A stretch of 24,948 nt of DNA, taken from an uncultured Prevotellaceae bacterium (GTDB lineage Bacteria; Bacteroidota; Bacteroidia; Bacteroidales; Muribaculaceae). The notes beneath the pieces were generated by a model, which ran no database searches, was not told the origin of the DNA, and worked only from the letters and a program-made list of their open reading frames with translations. The stretch is taken from positions 1-24,948 of the forward strand of contig CALEJB010000017.1 of the NCBI GenBank assembly GCA_937898675.1, read 5' to 3'. The position numbers and the translations under genes are program-made. How positions within the stretch are numbered: position 1 is the stretch's first letter; each line of letters starts with the position of its first letter. This document shows positions 6,690 to 14,515 of the stretch, piece after piece.

Positions 6690-7655
6690 ATGAAACGCGT
6701 GTTGATGATAATTGCGGCAGCGGCGGCCCTCATCGGGGCAGCCCAGGAGAACCAGGGCTTCAAGCTACAGCTTGACCAGTCCAAAATAAGCCCGCAGTTC
6801 ACCCAGCCCGAACTGCAGGGCAAAATCATGCCCGCCACCAACATCAAGCCGACATTTAACGCCGACATCCCAAGTTTCTCGCAACTGCGGCTTGACTACC
6901 GCACGAGCCGTCTTGCTGACTCACTTGCCATCTATAACGAGAACTGGCGCAGCAATGCGGTGGCGACCGGCCTGCCCCGCTTCACCTACGACACCAGCCC
7001 CTATGCCAACGACTGGAGTTCACAGGGCGTCATCACCCGCGTGGGCAACGCTTACCTCGTGGGCTCGGGCGCGCACACCACTTACCCCGGCATGGGCAAC
7101 ATGCAGAGCGCCAGCGTGGCGCTGACGATGCCGCTGGGCAGCCGCTTCCAGGTGACGGGCGGCGTGACAGGCAACAAGTACCACTTTGACAACAGTGCGT
7201 GGAACGACTACGGGGTGTTTGCCAACGCATCATTCCGCATCAACGACAAACTGTCGCTCAACGCCTTTGGCCAATACTATGCCATCCAGCAGTTCCACTC
7301 CGTCGCCTCCATGTCGTTCACTGGCAGTTCATCTTACGGCGGCACACTGGGTTGGAAAGCCAGCGACAACTTCTCGCTCGATGTGGGCGCGCGCCGCATC
7401 TATGATCCCTACACCGGCCGGTGGCGCACCCTGCCCATCGTTCAGCCCACCATCAACGTGTTTGGGGCACCCATATCGCTTGACGCGGGTCCGCTCATCT
7501 ATCAGATATTGGGTTATTTGTTCAATCACGGGCAAAAGCGCTATGACTGGGGACATCAGGACTACAAGCCAGGCATCGTCCCCGATGCCGTCATGAAGCA
7601 GCCCGGCTTCAACCCCAACAGCCCCGTGCCCATTCCCGACGCCTTCAGGCACTGA
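6690..7655 (+). CDS. Exported protein of unknown function, possibly an outer-membrane beta-barrel
   Basis: The product has 321 residues. It begins with a clear signal peptide (MKRVLMIIAAAAALIGAAQ), followed by a mature region without membrane helices. The middle (about residues 125-250) has repeated stretches of alternating polar and hydrophobic or aromatic residues, such as FRINDKLSLNAFGQYYAIQ, separated by glycine- and asparagine-rich turns. This is compatible with outer-membrane beta-hairpins. The tail is proline-rich. The start at 6690 fits the signal peptide; an open frame 36 bases farther upstream crosses the promoter. I do not recognise a named family. It has its own strong promoter and no obvious partner. 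Confidence 0.75.
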   Translation: MKRVLMIIAAAAALIGAAQENQGFKLQLDQSKISPQFTQPELQGKIMPATNIKPTFNADIPSFSQLRLDYRTSRLADSLAIYNENWRSNAVATGLPRFTYDTSPYANDWSSQGVITRVGNAYLVGSGAHTTYPGMGNMQSASVALTMPLGSRFQVTGGVTGNKYHFDNSAWNDYGVFANASFRINDKLSLNAFGQYYAIQQFHSVASMSFTGSSSYGGTLGWKASDNFSLDVGARRIYDPYTGRWRTLPIVQPTINVFGAPISLDAGPLIYQILGYLFNHGQKRYDWGHQDYKPGIVPDAVMKQPGFNPNSPVPIPDAFRH

Positions 7656-7770
7656 CTTCACACTTGCCGCAACGGCGCCACTGCCCGCGAGAGATCCTCT
7701 ATTTCACCCTATTCTGACCAATAAAGGCAAAATTTCCTTGATTTATACACGCTATTGCGGTTATTTTGAG

Positions 7771-7778
7771 TAATTTTG
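7771..7778 (+). promoter_or_regulatory. -7 promoter element of the Crp/Fnr-led operon
   Basis: TAATTTTG matches TAnnTTTG exactly. It ends seven bases before the first possible ATG (7786) and 19 before the next in-frame ATG (7798). A well-placed -33 TTTG is not seen, which would fit a promoter needing an activator. Confidence 0.55.
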
Positions 7779-7785
7779 CACGTTA

Positions 7786-8499
7786 ATGCAGAACCCAATG
7801 GACATCAAGAGCACACTGGAAGACATCATACAAGGCGATTTAGCCGAAATCTGGTCTGTCTTGAACAACGACGAGAAACATCTCATCGTCTCAAGCTTTG
7901 TGGTCCGCAGCTACAAAAAGAATCAGATTATCTATGCCGAGAAAGACGAGCCGCAATACCTGTGGTGCCTGATAAAAGGCAAGGTAAAGCGTTTCAAGAA
8001 CGGCATCGGCGGCAAACAGCAGATCCTGCGTCTGTACCGCCCCATCCAGTACTTTGGCTACCGCGCATGGTTTGCCGGGGAGCCTTATGTCGCCAGCACG
8101 ATGGCCATCGAGCCGTCAAAAGTCGGTTCCATCCCCATGAAGGTGGTCAAGCGTCTCATCGACGGCAACAATCAGCTGGCATGGTTCTTTATCCACGAGT
8201 TGTCTAAACACCTGGGCGGCAGCGAAAGCAAGGTGGTAAACCTGACCCAGAAGCACATCCGCGGCCGCCTGGCCGAGGCGCTGTGCATTCTCGTGGACAA
8301 TTACGGCTATGAGGACGACGGCCGCACCCTGCGCATCTACATGGCGCGCGAAGACCTGGCCAACCTCTCCAACATGACCACCGCCAACGCCATCCGCACC
8401 CTGTCGTCGTTTGCCCAGGAACGCATCATCACCGTTGACGGCCGCCGCATCAGGGTGGTGGACGAAGAAACATTGCGCAACATCAGCCGCTTTGGCTAA
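7786..8499 (+). CDS. Crp/Fnr-family transcriptional regulator
   Basis: The 237-residue protein has the two-domain Crp/Fnr layout. A cyclic-nucleotide-binding-like beta-roll occupies about residues 25-145 (the strand YLWCLIKGKVKRF is typical), followed by a long dimerisation helix. A winged helix lies at about 185-230 (REDLANLSNMTTANAIRTL). No cysteine cluster for an iron-sulfur centre is visible, so it is not an Fnr-type oxygen sensor in the classical sense. The usual arginine-containing recognition helix of Crp is altered. It leads a tight run of seven genes and may regulate them, but no operator can be identified. Translation may start at 7798 instead, which would give a longer leader. Confidence 0.88.
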   Translation: MQNPMDIKSTLEDIIQGDLAEIWSVLNNDEKHLIVSSFVVRSYKKNQIIYAEKDEPQYLWCLIKGKVKRFKNGIGGKQQILRLYRPIQYFGYRAWFAGEPYVASTMAIEPSKVGSIPMKVVKRLIDGNNQLAWFFIHELSKHLGGSESKVVNLTQKHIRGRLAEALCILVDNYGYEDDGRTLRIYMAREDLANLSNMTTANAIRTLSSFAQERIITVDGRRIRVVDEETLRNISRFG

Positions 8500-8514
8500 C
8501 CAATGCTTGACACA

Positions 8515-9084
8515 ATGATTATCGCACAACAGAAACGCAAACAGAACATTGCCGAATATCTGCTTTACTTGTGGCAAGTAGAGGACTTGCTGCGCGCCTG
8601 CCGCCTCGACATCGACACCGTAGAGCATGCGGTCATCGCCCGCTATGATGTGGACGATGAGAAACGTCGCGAAATCAAAGAATGGTATGAGTCGCTCATC
8701 AAGATGATGGAGATGGAGCACGTCAAGGAGCGCGGCCACATCAGGGTGTGCCACAATGTGCTCATCCGCCTCAACGACCTGCACCGGCTACTGCTGGCCG
8801 ACGAGAACCGCTTTGCCGATTACCATGCCGACTACTATCGCACACTGCCTCACATCGTGCAGCTGCGCGCCACCATGCCCGAGGAAGAACGCCCCGGCGA
8901 ACTGGAGACCTGCTTCAACGCCCTCTACGGCGTGATGCTGCTGCACATGCAGGGCAAGGAAATCAGCGCAGACACCGCCGCCGCGATTGCACAGATTTCG
9001 CACTTCATCGGCCTGCTCGCCGCCTACTACAAGCGCGACGAGGAGCAGCCGCTATTTGGCGATGACATTACGGACCAACAATGA
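8515..9084 (+). CDS. DUF4924 family protein
   Basis: The 189-residue protein is all-alpha and begins MIIAQQKRKQNIAEYLLYLWQ, characteristic of DUF4924, a family of unknown function restricted to Bacteroidota. It has no signal peptide, membrane segment or catalytic motif, so it is probably cytoplasmic. The start at 8515 was chosen because family members begin at this MIIAQQKR stretch; an in-frame ATG at 8503 would add four residues. The stop codon overlaps the next start codon in an ATGA, so translation is coupled to the RmlD-like gene. Its place beside rmlD and prfC recalls gene order in other Bacteroidales (from memory). Confidence 0.85.
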   Translation: MIIAQQKRKQNIAEYLLYLWQVEDLLRACRLDIDTVEHAVIARYDVDDEKRREIKEWYESLIKMMEMEHVKERGHIRVCHNVLIRLNDLHRLLLADENRFADYHADYYRTLPHIVQLRATMPEEERPGELETCFNALYGVMLLHMQGKEISADTAAAIAQISHFIGLLAAYYKRDEEQPLFGDDITDQQ

Positions 9085-9971
9085 CAATGAAGACAACCAA
9101 CATACTCATCACCGGCGCAAACGGCCAACTGGGCCACGAGATGCGCAACGCGCTGGAAGGCGACCAGCGCTATAGTGCCACCTATACCGACGTAGCGGGC
9201 GAAGGCATCGTCCCGCTCGACATCACCGACGAGGCCGCAGTAGAAACAGCGGTCGCCCAAGGAGCCATCGACATCATCGTCAACTGCGCGGCCTATACCG
9301 CCGTTGACGCTGCCGAGGACAACGAGGAACTGGCTAAGCGCCTGAATGCCGACGCTGTGGGCATCATGGCCCGCGTGGCCAAGCGACACAATGCCCGCAT
9401 GGTGCACATCTCCACCGACTATGTGTTTGACGGGCAGGCGTGCGTCCCTTACAGCGAGGACCATCCCACATGCCCCCAGTCGGCCTATGGCCGCACCAAG
9501 CTTGAGGGCGAACGCCAACTGACAGACGTCCTGGGCGACGATGCCATCATCATGCGCACAGCTTGGCTCTACTCTCCCCATAGCAAGAACTTTGTCAAGA
9601 CGATGCTCACCCTCGGACAAAGCAAACCTGCGCTCAAGGTCGTGTTTGACCAGGCGGGGACACCCACCTGCGCCCGCGACCTGGCGCGCGCCATCGTCAC
9701 CGCCATCAGTGCCGAGCAATGGCACGGGGGCATTTACCACTACAGCAACGAGGGCGTGACGTCGTGGTATGACTTCACCATCGCCATCCACCGCCTGGCG
9801 GGCATCACAGCCTGTAACGTTCAGCCATGCCACAGCGACGAGTTCCCCGCCAAGGCCCACCGTCCCAACTACAGCGTGCTGGACAAAAGCAAATTCAAGT
9901 GCACCTTTGGCGTAGCCGTGCCCTACTGGCAGGACAGCCTCAAGGAGACACTGCACGAACTCGGATATTAA
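9081..9971 (+). CDS. rfbD: dTDP-4-dehydrorhamnose reductase (RmlD-like)
   Basis: The 296-residue protein is an extended short-chain dehydrogenase. It has the NAD(P)-binding motif TGANGQLG near residues 11-18, the STDYVFDG segment (about 111-118) and the catalytic YGRTK (about 133-137) typical of RmlD. The enzyme performs the last step of dTDP-L-rhamnose synthesis, using NAD(P)H to reduce dTDP-4-dehydro-L-rhamnose in the cytoplasm. The partner genes rmlA, rmlB and rmlC are absent from the window, so they must lie elsewhere if the pathway is complete. The start overlaps the DUF4924 stop codon; ATG at 9087 is an equally plausible start. A related NAD-dependent sugar reductase remains possible. 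Confidence 0.9.
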   Translation: MTMKTTNILITGANGQLGHEMRNALEGDQRYSATYTDVAGEGIVPLDITDEAAVETAVAQGAIDIIVNCAAYTAVDAAEDNEELAKRLNADAVGIMARVAKRHNARMVHISTDYVFDGQACVPYSEDHPTCPQSAYGRTKLEGERQLTDVLGDDAIIMRTAWLYSPHSKNFVKTMLTLGQSKPALKVVFDQAGTPTCARDLARAIVTAISAEQWHGGIYHYSNEGVTSWYDFTIAIHRLAGITACNVQPCHSDEFPAKAHRPNYSVLDKSKFKCTFGVAVPYWQDSLKETLHELGY

Positions 9972-10004
9972 CACATCAACGAAACACCAGAACAGCTACA
10001 CAAC

Positions 10005-11582
10005 ATGTCACTGACCACCGAAATATCGCGCCGACGCACCTTTGCCATCATCTCTCACCCCGATGCCGGCAAAACCACCCTGACCGAAAAGCTCCTGCTC
10101 TTTGGCGGGGCTATCCACGTCGCCGGCGCCGTCAAGTCGAACAAAATCAAGAAAACAGCCACCAGCGACTGGATGGAAATCGAGAAGCAGCGCGGCATCT
10201 CGGTCGCCACATCGGTCATGGGATTCAACTACGAAGGCTACAAAATCAACATTCTTGACACCCCTGGTCACCAGGACTTTGCCGAGGACACCTACCGCAC
10301 CCTCACCGCCGTTGACAGCGTCATCATCGTCGTTGATGTGGCCAAGGGCGTCGAGACACAGACGCGCAAACTCATGGAGGTGTGCCGCATGCGCAACACC
10401 CCGGTCATCATCTTTGTCAACAAGCTCGACCGCGAGGGCCGCGACCCGTTTGACATCCTTGACGAACTGGAACAAGAGCTCAAGATTGACGTGCGCCCCC
10501 TGAGCTGGCCCATCAACATCGGGGCCCACTTCAAGGGCGTGTACAACATCTATGAGCACAACATCAGTCTGTTCCAGCCCGACAAGCAACACGTTACCGA
10601 CCGCGTGGACATCAGCGACATCAACGACCAGGCCATCGACCAGGCCGTGGGCGAAACCGATGCCAAGAAACTGCGGGCCGACATCGAACTCATCGACGGC
10701 GTGTACCCCGACTTCAACACGCTGGACTACCTTGACGGCAAGGTAGCGCCCGTGTTCTTCGGCTCGGCGCTCAACACCTTTGGCGTAAAGGAGCTGCTCG
10801 ACTGCTTTGTGCGCATCGCGCCGGCACCGCGCCCCGTCGATGCCGTGGAGCGCACGGTAGAACCCGGCGAGGACAAGTTCACAGGATTTGTATTCAAAAT
10901 CCACGCCAACATGGACCCCAACCACCGCAGCTGCATCGCCTTTGTCAAGGTGTGCTCGGGCGTGTTCCAGCGCAACGGCAACTACAAGCACGTGCGCAGC
11001 GGCAAGAGTTACCGTTTCAGTGCCCCGACGGCATTCATGGCGCAGAAAAAGGAAATCATCGACGAGGTCTATCCCGGCGATATCGTGGGCCTGCCCGACA
11101 ACGGCATCTTCAAAATTGGCGACACGCTGACCGAGGGCGAAGAACTGCACTTCAAGGGATTGCCCAGCTTCTCGCCCGAGATGTTCAAGTACATCGAAAA
11201 CTCCGACCCCATGAAGACCAAGCAGCTGAACAAGGGCATCGAGCAACTGATGGACGAGGGCGTGGCGCAGCTGTTTGTCAACCAGTTCAACAACCGCAAA
11301 ATCATCGGCACCGTGGGCCAGCTGCAGTTTGAGGTCATCCAGTACCGCCTGCTGCACGAGTACGGCGCACAATGCCGCTGGGAGCCCATACACCTGTACA
11401 AAGCCTGCTGGATAGAAAGCGACGACGAGGAGGCGCTCGAAGCCTTCAAGAAGCGCAAGCACCAGTTCATGGCGCTTGACCACGAGGGTCGCGACGTGTT
11501 CATGGCCGACAGCAACTACGTGCTGCAGATGGCTCAGCAGGATTTCCCGAAAATCACCTTCCACTTCACCAGTGAATTCTGA
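10005..11582 (+). CDS. prfC: Peptide chain release factor 3 (RF3), GTPase
   Basis: The 525-residue protein matches RF3 in length and motifs. The G1 loop is HPDAGKTT (residues 18-25), the switch II G3 is DTPGHQDF and the G4 is NKLD. QRGISVATSVMGF in switch I is characteristic of RF3 as opposed to EF-G or TetQ-like proteins. RF3 uses GTP to remove RF1 or RF2 from the ribosome after peptide release. The carboxyl part holds the beta-barrel and RF3-specific domain (QLQFEVIQYRL). It lies 33 bases after the RmlD-like gene and 36 before the kinase fusion, within the same operon. Confidence 0.96.
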   Translation: MSLTTEISRRRTFAIISHPDAGKTTLTEKLLLFGGAIHVAGAVKSNKIKKTATSDWMEIEKQRGISVATSVMGFNYEGYKINILDTPGHQDFAEDTYRTLTAVDSVIIVVDVAKGVETQTRKLMEVCRMRNTPVIIFVNKLDREGRDPFDILDELEQELKIDVRPLSWPINIGAHFKGVYNIYEHNISLFQPDKQHVTDRVDISDINDQAIDQAVGETDAKKLRADIELIDGVYPDFNTLDYLDGKVAPVFFGSALNTFGVKELLDCFVRIAPAPRPVDAVERTVEPGEDKFTGFVFKIHANMDPNHRSCIAFVKVCSGVFQRNGNYKHVRSGKSYRFSAPTAFMAQKKEIIDEVYPGDIVGLPDNGIFKIGDTLTEGEELHFKGLPSFSPEMFKYIENSDPMKTKQLNKGIEQLMDEGVAQLFVNQFNNRKIIGTVGQLQFEVIQYRLLHEYGAQCRWEPIHLYKACWIESDDEEALEAFKKRKHQFMALDHEGRDVFMADSNYVLQMAQQDFPKITFHFTSEF

Positions 11583-11618
11583 CACCATATACACACACCA
11601 AACTTAACGAAAAAGAAA

Positions 11619-13082
11619 ATGGAAAGACTAAAACAATTATACATCCAGGAGGTGGGCAGCGAGCCCACCGAGATAGCGCTGATGGACAAGGCCGGTTCCA
11701 ACCGCCAGTACTATCGTTTGCTCGGCGAGCGCTCCATCGTGGGCGTCATCGGCGAGTCGCGCGAGGAGAACGAGGCGTTCATCTACATATCGCGCCACTT
11801 TAGCCAGCAGGGGTTGCCCGTGCCCAAAGTCTATGGCGTGAGCGAGGACCACATGGCCTATATTCAGGAAGACCTGGGCAAAAAACCCGAGAACATCCTG
11901 TGGAACAAAATACGCAAGAGCGCCATCACCCATGCCTTTACCAGCAGCGAGAAAGAACTGCTGCGCCGCTCAATGCGCAACCTGGTGGACATCCAGTTCA
12001 AGGGCAGCGAGGGTTTTGACTGGGACGTGTGCTTCCCTGCCAAGTGCTTTGACGAACGCTCGGTGAAGTGGGACCTGAACTACTTCAAGTACTGCTTCCT
12101 CAAGGCCACAGGCGTCGTGTTCAACGAGGACAAGCTGGAGAACGACTTTGAACGGCTCACCCATGACCTGCTGGCCGTGCCCAGTGACACCTTCATGTAC
12201 CGCGACTTCCAGTCTCGCAACGTGATGCTCGTGGGCAATGCCGACCACCCCGCCGACTGCAAGCTGGCGTTCATCGACTTCCAGGGCGGCCGCAAGGGTC
12301 CGTACTACTACGACGTGGCATCGTTTGTGTGGCAGTCGCGCGCCAAGTATCCCGATGAGTTGAAGAAAGACCTGGTCAATGCCTATATCCAGAAACTAAA
12401 GGAGTACAAGCCCGACCTCGATGTGGCTGAGTTCCACAGCAACCTGCGCCTGTTTGTGCTGTTCCGCACCCTGCAGGTGCTGGGCGCCTACGGTTTCCGC
12501 GGTTACTTCGAGAAAAAGCCCGACTTCATGAAGAACAGCATCGTCCCCGCCATCGCCAACCTGCGCAAACTGGTGGCCGAGGACCGCTTCGACCAATACC
12601 CCTACCTGAGCGCCATCATTGACGAACTGGTCAATCTCAAGGACTTCGTCAGCGAGGACAAGGGGCTCACCGTCAGGGTAATGAGTTTTGCCTACAAGAA
12701 AGGCATCCCCCACGATTCGTCGGGCAACGGCGGCGGCTTTGTGTTTGACTGCCGCGCACTCAACAACCCCGGCAAATATGACCGCTACAAAGCATTCACC
12801 GGCCTGGACAAAAACGTCATCGACTTCCTGCAAAAGGAGAGCACCATCGACGAGTGGCTCAAGCATGTATATGCCCTAGTGGACGAGTCGGTGGAGCGTT
12901 ACAAGAAGCGCAATTTCACCGACCTGATGGTGTGCTTTGGCTGCACGGGCGGCCAGCACCGCTCGGTGTATGCTGCCCAGCACCTTGCCGAGCACATCCA
13001 CCGCAAGTTCAATGTGCGCGTCGAACTCAGCCACCGTGAACAGCCCGACCACGAACAGACCTTTAATCCCATCGACAAGTAA
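11619..13082 (+). CDS. AmgK-like sugar kinase fused to a RapZ C-terminal domain
   Basis: The 487-residue protein combines two modules. Residues 1-340 form an aminoglycoside-phosphotransferase-type kinase of the AmgK kind. The catalytic loop YRDFQSRN (194-201) has D196 and N201, and the metal-binding segment FIDFQGG has D220. AmgK puts a phosphate on the anomeric position of N-acetylmuramate or N-acetylglucosamine recovered from peptidoglycan. Residues 350-475 match the carboxyl domain of RapZ, with FVFDCRALNNP, FTGLDK and GCTGGQHRSVY (441-451). In E. coli that domain binds GlcN6P and directs control of glmS. The RapZ Walker-A ATPase half is absent. A MurU-like gene follows after eight bases, supporting the salvage role. 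Substrate and sensing function are inferred. Confidence 0.88.
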   Translation: MERLKQLYIQEVGSEPTEIALMDKAGSNRQYYRLLGERSIVGVIGESREENEAFIYISRHFSQQGLPVPKVYGVSEDHMAYIQEDLGKKPENILWNKIRKSAITHAFTSSEKELLRRSMRNLVDIQFKGSEGFDWDVCFPAKCFDERSVKWDLNYFKYCFLKATGVVFNEDKLENDFERLTHDLLAVPSDTFMYRDFQSRNVMLVGNADHPADCKLAFIDFQGGRKGPYYYDVASFVWQSRAKYPDELKKDLVNAYIQKLKEYKPDLDVAEFHSNLRLFVLFRTLQVLGAYGFRGYFEKKPDFMKNSIVPAIANLRKLVAEDRFDQYPYLSAIIDELVNLKDFVSEDKGLTVRVMSFAYKKGIPHDSSGNGGGFVFDCRALNNPGKYDRYKAFTGLDKNVIDFLQKESTIDEWLKHVYALVDESVERYKKRNFTDLMVCFGCTGGQHRSVYAAQHLAEHIHRKFNVRVELSHREQPDHEQTFNPIDK

Positions 13083-13090
13083 TAAGAACA

Positions 13091-13849
13091 ATGAAAGCGA
13101 TGATATTTGCTGCGGGTCTTGGCACACGCCTGCGCCCGCTGACCAACGACCGCCCCAAGGCCATGGTCGAAATAGCCGGCAAGCCCATGCTGCAGCACGT
13201 GATTGAGCGCGTGGCGGCAGCTGGATTTGACGACATCACCATCAACATCCACCACTATGGTCAGATGATTATCGACTTTCTGGAACAGCACAACAACTTC
13301 GGGCTCAACATGCACATCAGCGACGAGCGCGGCCAGTTGCTCGACACGGGCGGCGGCATCCTCAAGGCGCGCCAGTGGCTGGACGGCGACGAGCCGTTCC
13401 TGGTGCACAACACCGACATCATCACCACGCTGGACCTCAAGGCCTTCTATGACTACCACCTGCAGCACGACGCTATGGCAACCATCCTGGTGAAGGAACG
13501 CCAGACGCAGCGCTACTTCCTGTTTGACGAGGAGTACCAGCTGCACGGCTGGATCAACAAGGCCACCGGTGAAGTCAAGCCCGACGCCACCACGCTGGAG
13601 GCAGCCGGTACACTGAAGGAACTGGCCTTTGGCGGGCTGCACGTCATCTCGACGCGCATCTTCCCCACATTGGAGCGTTACCACCGCATCTGCGGCGCCG
13701 ACAAGTTCTCGATTGTGCCATTCTACATCGAGGCCTGCAAGCACCACCCCATCCATGGCTACCACCCCGCTGCCGACTACCAGTGGCTGGACATCGGCAA
13801 ACCCGAGACGCTTGCCGAGGCACAAGAATTACTTGGCAGCGCAAATTAA
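13091..13849 (+). CDS. MurU-like sugar-1-phosphate nucleotidyltransferase
   Basis: The 252-residue protein is a small NTP_transferase enzyme. It has the nucleotide-binding signature AAGLGTRLRPLTNDRPKAM (residues 7-25), the LDTGGGI loop (84-90) and a metal-binding NTD (107-109). Its length fits MurU, which converts MurNAc-1-phosphate and UTP to UDP-MurNAc, rather than longer RmlA or GlmU proteins. The upstream gene is an AmgK-like kinase with an eight-base gap, so the two would convert a recovered sugar to its UDP form and bypass de novo UDP-GlcNAc and MurA synthesis. A mannose- or glucose-1-phosphate substrate is the main alternative. Confidence 0.86.
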   Translation: MKAMIFAAGLGTRLRPLTNDRPKAMVEIAGKPMLQHVIERVAAAGFDDITINIHHYGQMIIDFLEQHNNFGLNMHISDERGQLLDTGGGILKARQWLDGDEPFLVHNTDIITTLDLKAFYDYHLQHDAMATILVKERQTQRYFLFDEEYQLHGWINKATGEVKPDATTLEAAGTLKELAFGGLHVISTRIFPTLERYHRICGADKFSIVPFYIEACKHHPIHGYHPAADYQWLDIGKPETLAEAQELLGSAN

Positions 13850-13907
13850 ACTTTCCGGACAGGATTTCATCTAACAAAAGAAAGACATCATAAAGAATAA
13901 ACTGATT

Positions 13908-14306
13908 ATGAAAAAATCAATCATCATCACCGCAGTCCTGCTGCTCATTGCAGGCGCCACAGCACTTGACGCCCAAAACAAGAAAGCCAAGGCCCCGAAG
14001 TCCAAAGCGGCTACGCAGGTCATCTACACAGGCGACATCGCCAAGAAGGTGGTGGGCTACAACGGGCCCGTGCCCCTCAACATCACCGTCAGCCGCGGCA
14101 GAATTACCAATATCGAGGTGCTGGCGAACAAGGAGACCCCCGCCTACTTGAAACGCGCAATGGCCGTCATCATCCCGCAATACATCGGCAAGAATGTCAA
14201 GGAAGCCATCGCACTGGAGCCTGATGTCGCCACCGGCGCCACCTACACCAGCGAGGCCATCATCAAGAACATCAAAAAGGGCCTGGAACAATTCAAAAAG
14301 CATTAA
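13908..14306 (+). CDS. Small exported FMN-binding-domain protein
   Basis: The 132-residue protein begins with a signal peptide (about residues 1-22, cleavage near DAQ), followed by a lysine-rich linker and a single FMN-binding domain. The motif DVATGATYT (106-114) matches the Dxx[S/T]GAT pattern to which ApbE attaches FMN covalently through a phosphodiester bond to threonine. The upstream segment YNGPVPLNITVSRGRITNIEVL is the usual first half of the fold. It would be an extracytoplasmic one-electron carrier. No ApbE or obvious electron partner lies in the window. It is the last gene of the operon, 58 bases after the MurU-like gene; a link to peptidoglycan salvage is not evident. Confidence 0.87.
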   Translation: MKKSIIITAVLLLIAGATALDAQNKKAKAPKSKAATQVIYTGDIAKKVVGYNGPVPLNITVSRGRITNIEVLANKETPAYLKRAMAVIIPQYIGKNVKEAIALEPDVATGATYTSEAIIKNIKKGLEQFKKH

Positions 14307-14447
14307 CCACAAGCCACTTGACAAAACATAACAGCAAGAACGCGACCATTAACCCAAACGCGTCCGTCAAGGAGATGTTTAACAGCCAGCCGCTGTTCAG
14401 TGCATAATGGCGCGGATGGCGGCGGAGCATAGTTGTGGGGGGAAATT

Positions 14448-14479
14448 TTTGGGGGAAACGGATTTTTTGATTATCTTTG
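14448..14479 (+). promoter_or_regulatory. Promoter of the first island gene
   Basis: TTTG (14448-14451), a 20-base spacer and TATCTTTG (14472-14479) match the -33/-7 consensus exactly. The -7 element lies within the left arm of a perfect palindrome. Confidence 0.75.
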
Positions 14480-14504
14480 TCGGTGAAACTTAACCGACAA
14501 AGAT
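14473..14504. repeat. Perfect 12-bp inverted repeat over the promoter, candidate operator
   Basis: ATCTTTGTCGGT (14473-14484) and its exact reverse complement ACCGACAAAGAT (14493-14504) flank an 8-base centre. The left arm covers most of the -7 element and the symmetry centre (about 14488) falls near the expected transcription start. A dimeric repressor site is the simplest reading; a 5' RNA hairpin is less likely because the left arm is mostly upstream of +1. Confidence 0.8.
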
Positions 14505-14515
14505 TCACACCAAGA

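Noticed and set aside
10008..11594. 528-residue open frame antisense to prfC
   Set aside because: It mirrors the prfC codons on the other strand, is rich in His, Val, Ala and Asp as expected for a shadow of GC-rich coding DNA, and has no domain or promoter. RF3 on the plus strand is certain.
14371..14387. Short inverted repeat AACAGC/GCTGTT after the FMN-binding gene
   Set aside because: A 6-bp stem without a T tract is too weak to call the operon terminator. No convincing terminator is seen in 14307-14447.
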